Shown piece by piece: positions 10,900 through 25,300 of a DNA stretch of 64,000 bases. Below the pieces are notes generated by a model. The model was not told the DNA's origin. It worked only from the letters and a program-made list of their open reading frames with translations, and did no database searches. Position 1 is the first letter of the stretch. Each line of letters opens with the position of its first letter. Origin of the DNA: Strigops habroptila (Eukaryota > Chordata > Aves > Psittaciformes > Psittacidae); assembly GCF_004027225.2 (NCBI RefSeq), contig NC_044278.2, positions 3,782,001-3,846,000 of the forward strand, written 5' to 3'. The position numbers and the translations under genes were made by a program.

Positions 10900-13800
10900 T
10901 AAGGGGAGTACTGTTAAAACATTTATTGTAGAATCCCTTATTGCTAGAGCTTTTGATCCGTATCCATGTTAACAATAGCAGGAACTCTATAGAGCAGGCA
11001 GGCTGCTGCTCAGGTATGTGATGCTCTATGTAAAGTGTTTAGAACTCCAGCTGTAATGTACATAGACTGCTCCCAGCATTGCTAACATAGGTGGAGCTGA
11101 GCCGGTGCTGGGAGCTGAGCAGGAGAATGCCGAGGTGAGGTCAGTGTGACGGCATGGCACGGCAGCGAGCCTAAAGCCCTCGCAGCGCTCTGGGCCACCT
11201 CCACCTGCAAGTGCCCCCGGTGCTGGCAGGGCTGGGATGGTGCGAACAGCAAGGAGAGGCATCCATAGCATTCCTCAACAGAAAGGAATAGTTGTAGCTT
11301 AGGCTTTGGGGGGTTTGTAGGGTTTTTCTCCTGCCTTTTTTCCCCACACTGGTTTCTGGAATTGTGTCAATCTGCCAAGAGACGGTTCTAGTCCCCGGTG
11401 GACCGAGTATTTCAAGGTGGACCAAGTATTTCCAAGTATTTTTACATAATAGCAGCTGGGAAATTCAAAGGGACTGGTGGCATACAGCTTGAGTCTGCTC
11501 ACCAGCATCCCTGCGTGTCTGTCTGCTCCGTTACTTTGGGGAAGGAGTTGTGGAAAGGGGTGTACAAAATCAGGAGCTGTTTAAGACAGCCATTAATGCC
11601 CATGGTATTGATAACACACTGAAGCGTTGATAGATGCACTGGAAATGAAATTTAACGGACATGTTATTGTCTTTTGGCAAAAAGTGTTAGTGTTACAACT
11701 CTTGAAAATGATCGTTATGAGAGTAGCGGGCAACAGCTCTTGTAAAAGGCTCTTACAATGATTTTTTTATAAACACTTAAAACCAATAGTTCCCACATTC
11801 ATGCAGCAAAATGAGTGTAAGTGACAAGTTCTTGATTCTTCTTTTGATTGGGAGTCATTTCTGGTATAAGACTATGATCAAAGAGGTAATGCTCTGCAGG
11901 CTTGGGATTAGCAGTGATTTCTCTGAGGTTCATCAGGAGGAATTCTTGGCTTTGGAAAACAGTGAGGGCTCCATATATGCCATTGATTTTTATTGCCAAG
12001 ATGTAAAGTAGACAAGTCCATCCTGTTTCGGGATAAGTTAGAACCACCTAGAAATTGATCACTGGCTGTAAGTTGCTGTCTTGTCAGTTTAATGTTAATA
12101 TGTTAGCTCTTGATGTTGAGATAGTAGTTTATTAGAAAAAGGGATTTGTGGCTTAGTAGGGAATGACAGAACATGGTATTTTGCCCAAATCAGCAGCTGT
12201 TCTGGGCAGAGTATAGCCCCTGGTACAAGTGGCCACTGCCTTTCTGGCAGAAGGAGCATGAGTACATCCGCTCAAGGTCTACTGATGATGGTGTGGTTTG
12301 ATTAAAGAATGACGTCTGAAAACCCTGCAATGGAAAGAACTAGGGCAGGTAGTCAGATGTGCTTGTAAAAGCAGTTATATTGTGGCCAGATGACATGCTT
12401 ATTGATACTGTGTCTTCAGCCCTAGCAGTTCTTCAGGTACCCATGTGCTTTCTGACCTTGTTTGAGAATGAGGGCAGTGGGACCTGGCAGAAGCAGGATG
12501 CAAGTGTATTGAAACAACCTGCTGATGCCTATCCATGCCTGTGCCATCAGTCACTGCTGCCTCCTTTGTGCCGATGCCAGTGAGTGCGTGGTCACTTGGT
12601 AGGCTGAAACAGGGAGCTTGTCCCCTCAAAATGGGTCGTAGCTTATCTGGAGTTAGTTTTCAGCTGGGTCACAAGTGCCAGCGATGGCTGGAAGGGATAG
12701 AGTTGGATAGACTTAGGCTGGCTGGAGCTGCTTTCCTGGGTCTGTCCAGCACACCCTTGGTGTGCAGAAGGTAAGGTGGCATTTGTAACAAACCTGTTGG
12801 AATGCTGATTGGTCCCATAGTAGTTGTATTACAGGCACATGCTGTACACATTCCTGGGAAAGGATGAGGAGGACAGCTTTTGCTAAGAGGTAGAGGCAGA
12901 TGTAAAGGTGTCATTAAAAGCCATTAGTAAGGGCCATATCTAGAAATCGGGGCTGATTCAAGGGATTGAAGAGTGTCCTGTGCCCTTGTATCCTCAAGTG
13001 TCATGGGGAGATGTTTGGGGTGAGAGTACTCACGTCCATTTATCCTTTGCTTTTACATGATCTTAAGAGAGTCTGACAATTCAATAAAAGCCCTGAGTAA
13101 CACTTCCTGCGTCCTCCTTGTTTCCCAGTTGCACTCTTTATCAATGAGGTGTTGTAATCAAGTACTTTAGTAAACAGCAGCTTATTAAAAAGTGACACGT
13201 GCAGTTCCGTGCTCAACAAAACTGGTAAATGCAGCATATGGTGAAAACCTGTGGTAACTCTTGAGGTGTCCTGGGGGTAGTGGAGTCACCTTTTCCCAGT
13301 GCAGCTGTTCTCCCTCTTACATGGTTGAATAAGGGTCGGAGGAATAGGATGTGCCCTTCCCAGTAAGATTGCACTGAGGGAGCGTGTGGGCTGATTCATT
13401 GCCTTACCCCACCCCTCGGGTCACACAGGGAATCCACTCCTGGATGCACACGCAGGGGTTGGCTTCAGGATGAGCCATTGTTCAAACCGCTCCTGCTGCT
13501 GGTGCTGCCGTGACTGGTCCCTCTGGAAGCTGCTGCTCTTCCCAGAGCAGTCTCTTACTCCGCTCTCTGTCTCCTTCCTTGCCCGCTCCACTGTCACAGC
13601 TACAGTTCAGGGTGCTGGCTCAGCTTGTGTTCAGTTGTTGTTTATTTTCTGTAGCAGCAGGTCTCTAGCCTGTTTTCTTTTTCCATGCTGGTTCTGGGCT
13701 CTCGCCACCCTCAGTCCAGCACATACTGACAGTCTCGGGCCGCAGGGGGGAAAAGAGAAGTGTGCTCTTTCTTGTACACACAGAAAGAGGTTTCTCTCCT

Positions 13801-16800
13801 TTAATGCTTCGTGTCACAGTAAGGCCACAAGTTCGATACTTTTATCTACTTGGTATGCCTTTATTTCATCTCTCCACATTCTCCTTCTCAAAGAGGAAGA
13901 AAAGACTGAAGTGATTCAGTGATAACTGCAACTGTTCCTGCTGAAGCAGCTGTAATGCTATACACCTCCAAGTATCTGACCACTTGTCACTCTCAAGCTT
14001 TTGCAGTTTAAGGACATAAAGTAGGAATAAGTTAGTCTGGATGGTTTTTAACCCTTCCGTTAGCAGTAGGATAATGGGTGGCTACTTCATAGAAGTACAG
14101 GGATGGTTTGTGAATACTTTACCACCAGGTAAATTAAGATGTGCATTTGTGTCTTGTTAGTTACTCTGTGGTAGTAGCTGCTTGTGTTTATGTTTCCACC
14201 CTTTTGCTTTCAAATTCCCTCTGAAGCTGTCTTGTGCCAGCGGTGAGATAAGACTGTGCAGGTGAGCAGCAGAGATGGTAAACTAGGGGATGGAATTAGG
14301 CTGCAATAACTGTCTGGGTAGCCTTAAAAATGGATCGTGTTTGATCATTCGTGTCCCTCCTGCAGTCCTGAGCTATGGTCTGTAAGGCTGCCCTGCTCCA
14401 GTGCTTTGCCAAGTTGGATTTGAATGTTCCAAGCTCCAACTGTGATAGGTTCTCTCCATCCTGATGTGTCCTGGTGTTCACATGTTTTCCCTTTCAAGGG
14501 AAAAGGTGATTTCTGTCACTGCGTTGATAGAGGTGTGTCAGTCCTGGCATGGCTTAGCCTCTATTGTTTAGTTGGGTGGGGTGGGAGAAAGAGGAGAGGA
14601 GATACAAGTGGGTAATTGGATTCAGGGATGATTGTGCTGCTGTGGTAGGTTTTGCTGGATGAAGCAGCTTGTTGCGATAGGTGTTTGTTTCAGGTTCTGT
14701 GTGCAGGTGTGACTTGGCTAGATAAGGATGCTCTGTCGCGATGATTTCATTGTTTGATTTGGCTGGACTGGGTGGAGAATGTAGTTGCATTGTTTGGGAC
14801 TAGCTTTGTAGTTTGGTTTTGTTGAAGTGGATTACATGGCAACGCATTGCTACATTATTAGGTGAAGCTGCAGTAGATAATAGTTGGAGAACGTTGGAGG
14901 GAAGAGAATATGCCCAGGCTTTCACAATGTGTAACTAATTGAGCCTCGCAACAGCTCCTGTGTTCCTGCTGGAAGATCTGGTCAGCAGAATGCGTTGGGA
15001 TTATGAAAACCTCTGGTAGTGATTTCAGTTTGCAGTTGTTCTTTAACTGCAAGGCTGGCTGTGCTGTGTAAATAGCTGAGAGTGCTCCAAAAGCCCGTGC
15101 TGGCCCCAGCAGTGGGAACGTTGTCTGCATTCAATTCTTGCAGCCTCTCCAGTGTTCATAGTGTTCCGGTGAGGCTGAAGCTGGCAGGTAGCTGCTCTCT
15201 CTGTCTTTACTGACCTCAAATTTACCATCGAGCTATTCCTCAGAGTACCCGTTTCCTTGTATTACTGAACTTGCACTTAAACTTGCTTTAACGTGTGAAT
15301 GAGCATTGCTGCAGGGCTGTCTCCGCTCCTGAAAGTGTGGCTGATCAGTTCCTGGGCCATGGACTCTTTTGGCCTCATAGGAAATAACCTTAGTGCAAGG
15401 TGTGGTTATCCCCTCTCTCGCAGGCAAACTCGCAGCATGTCTTACTTGGGAAGGTTTGCAGTTGGGTTACCTTCTCCCTGTAGTGTAGCACAATGATGTG
15501 AAGTAGGAGCTGCCACAACAGTAGTGCTTCTTCCTTCCAAAAGCTGCCTGGTTTTCCCCTAGATCTGATTGCCTGGCTTTACCTGATACTTGGTGTTTCT
15601 ATTTATGCATTGTCTGACTGTGGAGGAGGCTGTGTATACGAAGCACAGGGGTTTGGCAGACGTTGCTGGGCACAGTGAGGGGAAGGTGAGCCTTTGAAGA
15701 GAGATGGGTGCAGAGAAGGGGAGGTTACACGTCCAAACCTTGTGCCAGCTTCTCTAAGGACAGATGAGCTCATGGGAATCCAGCTAGCTCGAGTGTGGGA
15801 GTGCTGAAGCAGATCTGACCTATTTCCCCCGCATGTGCAGCATCCATCTTCAGACTCTTCCAGTCTGATGGTGGCTTTTTCAGTGCTGACATATCTTGCC
15901 GGTCTGAGCAGAGGCTGCTTCTTGCCAGTGGCTCAGAGCAGGTTTTATTCCTGTGCTGCTGTGGCTGGATGCATGGGAGGGACGCACAGTTTGGGGGTGC
16001 ATTCTTGTTGGTGAAACTCTTCCTCTCTCTCCTTTACCCAGGTGATCATTTCTTGTGAGACGAGTGGTTCGCAGCTCATGGCCTCCACAATGAGTACTGC
16101 CGTGTCGTGACACCAGGGGTCTTGGTAAGCTACTGGTTGGAAAGGGGAGCACCTAGCCTATCTCCACAAGTGCAGGTCCAGCTCTTTTTGTCTCTGCAGT
16201 TGAGGTTTGAAGTCATTTTAAGCCATCCAAATCGTAAACCGCAACCAAGCGGGGTGAGGCTGCTTTTCACCTGTTCTCACCTCCTCCTTTCAGCTTGCAG
16301 TGGCACTGATGTGGTTACGTGAGCAACCAGATCAGGGAGCTAATTCAGCTGAAGAGAGATTTCTGCTGTTGCCCTTGGGTTAGTTCCCATTTAGATCTTT
16401 CCCTGATGTGGTCAGGAGAGAGGTGACGAGAATGAGTAGCCAGTGGAACCATCCCTTTTCCCTGCAGCCGTTGCCTTAAAGCAACCCTGAAAATACAGCC
16501 TTGGATGTAGCTTGCCAAAATGGCTTGAAAAGCAGCTTGACCATTCACAGTGACCCTACCTCTATAATTCTAGAGCAATGATAAAGGCTTTGCTATGGCA
16601 GGCAGACTGCAGCTGCAAAAATACATTTCTCTAGAGCTTTTCCATTATTGAACCCTGGATTCCCAGACATACATATGTTAGAAGTGCATTTAGAAAAATC
16701 ATGAGGAATTCCATTTCACATGATAAAAGATCCTACGTTCCCAGGGTGCAGAAATGAGAAGCTGAGGAAGTTGAGTTGCCATTTGCCCACCAATGAGTGT

Positions 16801-18968
16801 GTTGATGTATCCTTTATAGCTCTCTCTGGTAAGAAGAAATTTAAACTGAGATTGGAAAATACAGTTTCCTTGCAGAGCACATCAATTTTAGTAGATGGGA
16901 GATACATGTATTAGGGTAATAAAAAAGTAGGGTTAAAAAACCTGAAACTTTTTCCTCTCCCCTTGAAGTACTTGAAGTGATGTCAGAAATACTGTGCAGC
17001 CAGTGTGATCCTGATCTTGTTCCTCATGTTTTCTCATTGCACTGTCCAAGACTGGGAGTCTCAAAACCTTCTAATCTTGTAATAAAAAGTAACATGATAA
17101 CGCGGAGATATCAGAAGTGGAAGAGCAGAGGATGAAAGACTAGAATACTTAAGTTCATCACAGGCATCTGCATCCTGCTTTTAGCATTGACCTCTGCTCA
17201 CTTTAATGCTATTGTTCCCTTGTTATTTTTGACACGAAATTCACCGTATTTTCAGTCATACGCTTCACCTTAAGTGGGGACCCTGAAGTATCACTGAGTT
17301 CCTCTGACTTTTACAGATAAATTAATCTCTTTTGGAAAGTGGAGTTGGATGCTGTTGATAATGTTACGGTTTTGTTGTCAAAACATACATAGGAGTAAAA
17401 TTTGCATGCAAAGATGGTGCAATTTAGATACTTGTGAAGATGTGCTCTCTTGTCTTTAATGTATCTTTGTAGCACCAGCTCTAACTACAGCGTGATAATA
17501 GTAACAGTAGTAATACAGTAAGTCCAACATTGTTCTCAAGATCAGTGGGATAACCATCTGATAGCCCCACAGAGGCATGTGGATCCGGTGGAGTTAATCT
17601 GATTGTGCCTAATAGGAGGTATTAAATATGAGACCTTTATTGCAGAAGCATTCCCCACATTAATGGGTTTGTGCAGGTGAGAGTAGGGAGCAGGATTATT
17701 TCTCTGGCTCATGAAGGAGGCATGTGGTAGAGAGGAGACTCTGGAGCTGATGCAGAGCTTCAGGGAACAAGCTGCACTATGGAGCACTGTCATGTTAAAG
17801 TGCAGCAATGCAAAGTCACTGAAAGGTTTAATGGCACACCTCACAAGGATATGAATTTGTGGAACTGGAAAACCAAGTTAGTGATAGATCTCCTTGACCA
17901 GACATGGTCATATAGTGCCCATGTTTCTGAATCCTCTGTTGCCAGCACATAAGCAAGCCAATTTTTGTTTTCTAAATGCAATTTGCACAGCAGTTTCTTC
18001 CTAAAATTCACTCGGTCACACTCAGTCTGGTGAGATTTATGTTGTTTCATTTGCTATGCACCAGTAGGAACTGTTGCTTTGGTGCTGAGAAGGAGTATCG
18101 GGAATATTTACATTTGAATAATATTTAACCAGTAATGCTTAATACATTAACAATAAATCTTGGTTAGATTCTAAATTAAGTGATTTGCATCTGAGTAGGT
18201 GAGATGAACAGAAGAGATTTTGTTGAAACATAAACAAGACAGAAATTTGTTCCAAAATAACGTAGCCCAAAGGACATACAGCAATGTTCAATAGTTTCCT
18301 CATCCAGAAACAGTTGCCTTAGTGCATGGGTTATGCATACTGGTTGTTAGAAAGAAGGTGAAAAAGTGCTTGGCTTTAGGTGGTGTTGGTTGTTTTTCTT
18401 AAATCCTCAATATCTGTATAGTGCTGCTGAGCAAATTTAGAGGGGTAGTTGTCTAGTGCTCTTTTGGCCTTTCTAATACCTATCACGAGTGACTAACCTC
18501 TGGTGCTTTTGGAGTAATCACAACATAGCTGGTTGCTCACAGGTGGTCAGGAAGGCATTTTGGTTTATTTTCCTCCCCTTGTGCAAGCCTTGGCACACAT
18601 CATTGACCATGCTTCTAGTTATATTGGACCAAGGAGACAAAAGATTTGAGCAGAGTTTATGTTCTTAAGAAATACCAGGTTACAGCCGTTCACAAGGGAA
18701 TTCTGGATAGCTAAATCATGGTGGGGATTTGTAATTTGGGCCTCCTACTGACTTGCCGTGAGGTGTCTTCAAGCTGAGCACAGATATGGAAGCAAAGCAT
18801 CCAGATATGAGGTGCTTCCCTGTTTAGTTGACTCCAGAATGGTTTGCTTTGGATGAAGGGAAGATGGCCTTGCTGGCTGTAAACCGAATGGCCAGCCAGG
18901 GCTGCCTCTGGTTTGATACCCACATCTGTACTGAGCTGTCTGACAGCTCTTCTCCTGTGTCTTCTCAG

Positions 18969-19322
18969 TAACGGGGGAAGAATTGCCGTTTACTGCTTCA
19001 CACCAGACACGTCTGCTTGGGAAGTTCCTCACTGGTTTTCTCTTCTCTTCTGGTGGGGTGGTTTAACAGTGTGCCCTGGAGATGCGAGACTTCCCCTGGG
19101 CAGCAGGAGGCACGCATCTAGAGAATGCTGGAGCTGCAGGAGGGAAGCACCCAGTGCAAAACCAGAGAGGAGCAAAGAGAAAAAAGGCAAGCAGAGAGCC
19201 GGCATTGAGAGAAGCGGGTGGCAGAAAGTGCTGCAACGCTGCCTCTGGCGGCACGCTCCCAGAGGAACTTGACGAGAGCCCATCTGCGTGCGTGTGAGAC
19301 TGTGAGCTCAGGATTCCTGTCA
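18969..19322 (+). other. BCL9: BCL9 5' UTR immediately upstream of the ATG
   Basis: Two possible 3' splice sites precede the start codon: TGTGTCTTCTCAG ending at 18,968 and GGTTTAACAG ending at 19,069. The first has the cleaner pyrimidine tract. The sequence from there to 19,322 is purine-rich leader. With either site the leader contains a 71-codon upstream frame (19,082–19,297) that ends before the main ATG. The exact exon start is uncertain. Confidence 0.45.
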
Positions 19323-19375
19323 ATGCATTCCAGTAACCCCAAAGTGAGGAACTCCCCGTCAGGCAACACACAGAG
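19323..19375 (+). CDS. BCL9: BCL9 coding exon 1
   Basis: ATG at 19,323 followed by 17 codons and two further bases (AG), ending at donor GTAAGG. The N-terminus MHSSNPKV matches the conserved BCL9 start, which fixes the initiation codon. Confidence 0.93.
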
Positions 19376-22300
19376 GTAAGGAGAGGAGCCTGCAGTCAGC
19401 TGCTCTGGCTGGGTGCGTGATGCTGGCCCTGCTCTGCTGCAGGATTAGCCAAGTGCTGCTCTGTCTGACTTTGTGCTCCCATTGGGCTTACCTGAGCACT
19501 GGCTGTGCAGTTCTAGTGGGCTTCCATGTGTGCTAGGCTCGGGATGAGCTGAAAGCTGTGAACACATGAGGTGCAGGTTCTCCATTCTGTGCCCCCTCCT
19601 CTCTCCCATCAGGTATCTGAATAGGCTGTAGGAGAGTAAATGTGCTGTTTCTATCTGGGGGGGTTTGGGGTTTGTTTTTCTTCCCCCTCTTCTAATTACC
19701 TGTTTCCCCTAAGGGGGAGTTGGGCAGCAGCAGGTCTTTCTGTCTGTACTTTCACACAAAAGGCTTCCTCCCTATTATTGACCTGAACAGCCTGGAAAGC
19801 TGATCAACTGTGCACTGAGATCCTCTACATCGTTCACCTGTCAGTGCAGCAGGTCAGCATCTCTCCTCTGCTCATTTGGAATGGGAAGAATATGGAAGCG
19901 AAGCAGTGCCCAGGGACTTAGAAGGGTGTGATTGACAGCATTTTCGAGTTGGATTATTTACTCCTAGGGGTCATCTGGAGGTTGAGAGTAATTCAGAGGG
20001 AATGTTTCTGAGTCAGATATGTGTCCAAAGGAGGAAACGGCTTGTGGGAGTCCCACAGTGAGGATGCTAGTAAACACTGCCTGTTGGAAGTGATAGTGGT
20101 GATGGGAAAACACAATGCAGAAGATCCAATAGCAATGGAGTAAGTGGAGGTTGAGGAGGAGGGGGTGGCTAATATGTCTGTAAAACCCAGAGAAGCAAAG
20201 TATTTTTAGGATGCAGTTTGCTGAATGGAAGAGAGGAGGAAAGACTCTGAACCTCCTTTGGCAAGCTAAAGCAGCTTCATCTGCCCCATTCTGCAGGAGC
20301 GTGCAGGGAGATGGTATCCTTCTCTTTCCTTATTCAGAGGCAGGTTGTAGCTGGTTTAATTGTTTTCACGGTCAGAGGTTTGTGTTTTCCTGGCAGCTCG
20401 CCCCAATGTATGACGAATGCTGCAGTAATGCTGGGTTTTCCTTGTGCTCCCTGTAGAACTGGATAGGGAAGTGCAAGGGGGGAGGAAGGGGGTGTTAGGG
20501 TCCGCTCTCATCAGCTGCAGTGTGCAGTCGGGGTCCCGGAGAGTGGCGAGGTGAGCTTTATGGTGCCTTGTTTGTTTACTCTGAGCTGCTCTTGGTGTGA
20601 GGCGCTTCTCTGTGCACATAGAAACCGTTGTCCTTATTGACAGAAGCCCCAGAGGTAGGTCCTCATGTGACAGCAGTTCCTGGGATCTGGCAGGTCTGTA
20701 GCTTACCCCGGTGCCTTCTTGAGCAGCGAGATCCCATCTTGGATAATAACCCTTTCAGGGCATGTCCAAAAAAGCACCTGCATGGCTCGAAGCTTGCAGG
20801 CACTTTTTATTTGTCAGCAATTGTCTTAGCTTGCAAAGAAGGTGGCAGTGGTCGTTTCTGCCCCCCTCTTCATCTGTTCCTACAGAGTGGAATGAATCAA
20901 TGGTGTGATTTGTCACGATTTGTTTCCTTTTCCTTCTCTTGCTCTGTCCCCAGTAGCCCCAAATCAAAGCAGGAGGTGATGGTCCGTCCCCCTACAGTGA
21001 TGTCCCCGTCTGGCAACCCCCAGCTGGATTCCAAATTTTCCAACCAGGGCAAACAAGGGGGCTCAACCAGCCAATCCCAGCCCTCTCCCTGTGACCCCAA
21101 AAGTGGAGGTCACCCCCCCAAAGTGCTCCCTGGCCCAGGAGGGAGCATGGGGCTGAAGAATGGGGCTGGAAATGGTGCCAAGGGGAAGGGGAAGAGAGAG
21201 AGGAGCATTTCAGCAGACTCCTTTGAACAGAGAGAAGCCGGGACTCCCAATGACGACCCTGAAATCAAAGGTATGTTTGTTAGGATCCATGTGCAAGTGC
21301 AGACAATTAGTCTGAATCTTCTCTGAGGTGCAGCATCGCTGTGCGAGTGTTAGAGAAACATTTATTTGTGTTCTGTAAGTTCCAGCCAACGAAGTCTAAA
21401 GGTCTTGAGAGCAGGCAAGGAGGAGAGGTTGTCATAGCTGGCGTTGGTAAACGTCCTGTTCACACTCAAAGTGCAGACCTGAGTCTGGTGGGAAAGTTCC
21501 TTTGTAACTTTGAAACTCCTCCAGAGAATTTGAAAGTACAAATGGAACCTGTTGGTTTCCTTCTGGCCTTTGGCCTTTCAGGAACTGCTCTGTTGTAACT
21601 GGGATTTTGAACAATATGCAAGCCTGTTTTGTCAACACGCATACATAACCTGTAGCACCCTGACTGGTAACACAAGCCAGAGAGCTGGGATTTCTGTGTG
21701 CTCTTCCTGGCTCCAACATTGCCCTGTAAGGCAGTGCAAAACCAGACTAGATGTGCAGTTGTCCATCTTTCCTTTGGCCATTTGCTAGGTCCCCTGGCTG
21801 AGGGGGTTGGTGGTGGAGGTTCACACAGAGTGGTCTCCAGACATATTTATTCATTTTGGTGTGTGGTTTTGCTTCTATTCTGTGTGGCCATTAGAGAGTT
21901 CAAGGGGATCAGCTCTGGGACCTGCCCCTTCCCTTGGAAAGGGACAAGATGAACTTCCTCCCAGTGGTGCCTGAAGGGCAGCATAGCGTTAGAGGGAAGA
22001 TGCATAGTGTAATAGAACTGCCTTTAATGATGCTTGAAGGAGAAGCAGGAAGTTTCAGAGGAGGAAAAGTTCTCATCAGTTTCCAGAAATGGTTTCCATA
22101 AAGCTCCCAAGGTAGTGATTCCCTTCTTTTCCTCTTCCTTCTCTTCCAGACTGCAATTCTGCTGATCATGTGAAATCCCAGGAGTCTCAGCACACACCAC
22201 ACTCCATGACACCTTCAAACGCTTCAGCCCCAAGGTCTTCCACACCTTCCCATGGCCTGACTGCCACTTTGGAGCCAGCAAGTGGGCAGAAGACTCCGTC

Positions 22301-25300
22301 TAAAGTGGTTTATGTCTTTTCTACTGAGATGGCCAACAAGTAAGTAGGTAGATGCTTGAATGTCTCCAGGGAGCAGGGCTTACATTTGGGCTCCCTTTTG
22401 AAGAGATTCTCAAGCGCACTTTCTCCATCAAGTGCATTCTTGTAGCAAAAAGTCATTCCTTGTTTTGGGGATCCCCAAGGGGCTGGAGAGGAGGCTCACT
22501 CACTACCTCTTGCTCTCCGAGAAGTGATTATTTATTCCTCTGAGGTGTGGTTTGGTTTTTTGGGTTTTGTGTTTTTGGCAAGTGCTGGTGGATACTGTTT
22601 TGCAGTCCATGCCGTGAGTAGCAGCCAGGATGGCTTAAACTCAGGCATGAACCCTGAATGCTGATGAGTTTGTAGATGTAAGCGTTTCTCTTTTGCTACT
22701 CATCTGGAGTGAAATATGTGTGGTTAAGTCTTTCTCCCCTCTGCCAGCTGAAGGTTGGAAAGGAGGGTGGTTAAGAAAAATTGCTTCTTAGCTTCAATGG
22801 GGTATGTGTGTGTGTCTGTCTTCGCAGGGCTGCAGAAGCTGTGCTGAAGGGACAGGTGGAAACCATTGTGTCCTTTCATATCCAGAACATCTCAAACAGC
22901 AAGGCGGAACGAAACACTGTACCCTTGGTAGGGAATACCTGCGTGTGGGTGGGAAGTGCTTGATTCTTGAGAGATGGATGGTTTCTTACACTCTGAAACA
23001 AGAGTTAGGGTGGGAAAGAGAGAGACAGGTGTTATTCCATCCTTCTTCGAATAAATGTCTTGGATCATCCAAAGAAGAGCTTGAGTCTTGCAGTATTTGG
23101 GTAGTATATATCCAACCCACTGCTCATGCAGAGCTAGCACAGAAGCAGGGGGCACCTACTGTAATGCTTGAGCAAAATAGGTTTCTGCATGGCCAAGGTG
23201 CTGCTCTGTAAATCGTTGCATGCAGGCTACCCTTCCTTGCAAGGTGTGGGCTGGGGGGGTTGATGTTCCGTTTGCACTGCTGCTTACGTGCCACGGCTGT
23301 AAGAAGAGCAGGTGACAGCGTGTGGCTTTCTCTTGCAGAACCCCCAGATCACTGCACTTCGGACTGACCCCAAGCCCCTGCCGCAGCCTCAGCCTCCTGC
23401 TGCCCAGGACCAGAACCCTCCCCAGAACACCAAAATGCAGCCGACTCCACCCGTGTCAGCGCCAGTATCCAAATCCACTGGCCCCCCGTGCCCCATAGAT
23501 CAGGACAGTCCCAGCGTGGAAAGCAAAGTGATGTCTGTGGGCAGCCCTGCCAACTCTACCCCGTTGCAGACAGAAGGATTTGGGCAGAGTTCGACCCCCA
23601 ATAATCGAGCGGTTAGCCCGGTTTCCCAAGGTAGCAATAGCTCCACTGCAGACCCCAAAGGTCCTCCCCAGCAGGTGTCTGGTGGGGACCCATCCAGTTT
23701 GGGTGAGAATCCAGATGGACTGTCCCAGGAGCAGCTGGAGCATCGAGAGCGCTCGTTGCAGACCCTGAGAGACATACAGCGCATGCTCTTCCCTGATGAG
23801 AAGGAGTTTGCGGGAGGGCAAAGTGGGGGGCCACCTCCGAATGCTGGGGTGCTGGATGGTCCCCAAAAGAAACCTGAAGGGCCGATACAGGCCATGATGG
23901 CTCAATCCCAAAGTTTAGGCAAAGGGTCAGGGTCTCGGACAGACGGAGGGGCTCCGTTTGGCCCTCAAGGACACAGGGACATGCCTTTTTCCCCAGATGA
24001 AATGGGGCCACCACCAATGAACTCCCAGTCAGGACCTATAGGGCCGGACCACCTGGACCACATGACTCCTGAGCAAGTGGCCTGGCTCAAGCTGCAGCAG
24101 GAGTTCTACGAGGAGAAGAGAAGGAAGCAGGAGCAGGTGGTCGTGCAGCAGTGTTCCCTGCAGGACATGATGGTCCATCAGCACGGGCCACGTGGAGTGG
24201 TCCGAGGCCCTCCTCCTCCCTACCAGATGACCCCTGGGGAGGGCTGGGGACCTGGGGGTCCAGAGCCCTTTCCTGAAGGCATGAACATGTCGCACTCTCT
24301 GCCCCCCAGGGGCATGGCCCCGCATCCCAACGTGCCTGGGAGCCAGATGCGCCTGCCTGGTTTTGCAGGAATGATGAACCCTGACATGGAGGGCCCCAGT
24401 GTCCCGAATCCTGCCTCGCGGCCGGGGCTTTCGGGAGTTAGTTGGCCAGATGACGTGCCAAAAATCCCAGATGGCCGAAACTTCCCTCCTGGCCAGGGTG
24501 TCTTCAGCGGCCCTGGCCGAGGGGAGCGGTTCCCCAATCCACAAGGTCTGCCCGAAGAGCTCTATCAGCAGCAGCTGGCCGAGAAGCAGATGGGCCTCCC
24601 TCCTGGCCTCAACATGGAAGGTATCAGGCCCGGCATGGAGATAAACAGAATGATTCCCTCCCAGAGACACATGGAGCCTGGGAACAACCCCATCTTCCCT
24701 CGCATGCCGGTGGAAGGGCCGATGAGCCCCTCCAGGGGCGACTTCCCAAAAGGAATACCCCCGCAAATGGCCTCTGGCAGGGAGCTCGAGTTTGGGATGG
24801 GCCCTGGCAGCATGAAGGGGGACATGGGCATGAATGTCAGCATGGGCTCCAATCCACCCCTGGTCCCTCAGAAGCTGAGGGAGGCAGGAGTCGGGCCGGA
24901 AGAGATGATGAAGCTGCGCCCCGGCGTCCCGGAGATGCTCTCCTCTCAGCAGAAAATGGTGCCGCTGCCGTTCGGAGAGCACCCGCAGCAGGAGTATGGC
25001 ATGGGTCCCCGGCCTTTCCTCCCCATGTCTCAGGGCCCAGGAGTCGGTCTCCGAAATCTCAGAGAACAGATCGGGCCTGACCAAAGGACTAACAACCGGC
25101 TCAGCCACATGCCGCCACTACCTCTCAATCCCACCAGTAACCCTAATAGCCTCAACACTGCTCCCCCTGCGCAGCGCAGCCTCGGCCGCAAGCCCTTGGA
25201 TATCTCTGCAGCCGGTCAGGTGCATTCGCCAGGAATCAACCCCCTCAAGTCCCCCACGATGCGCCAGGTCCAGTCTCCCATGATGGGGTCTCCCTCCGGG

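Larger units (their letters stand above)
1986..18968. other. BCL9: BCL9 first-intron region, no gene seen
   Basis: About 17 kb of unique-looking noncoding sequence. All ORFs are short (150 codons or fewer), overlap on both strands and show no recognisable domain. It holds one CR1 tail (10,831–10,899), one candidate small noncoding exon (10,537–10,577), a short GT-rich tract near 2,843 and small homopolymer runs. I see no RNA gene. Confidence 0.6.

Noticed and set aside
13470-13922. A 150-codon Cys/Ser/Leu-rich frame in BCL9 intron 1
   Set aside because: No recognisable domain, no splice context and a composition typical of chance frames.
16020-16045. Pyrimidine tract and CCCAG as a BCL9 leader acceptor
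   Set aside because: The following sequence has no matching donor at exon-like distance, and AGGTGA could as well be a donor; evidence is ambiguous.
24029-25108. A 359-codon minus-strand frame
   Set aside because: It is the antisense shadow of the BCL9 large exon; His/Arg/Leu-rich composition mirrors the Pro/Gly/Met coding strand.
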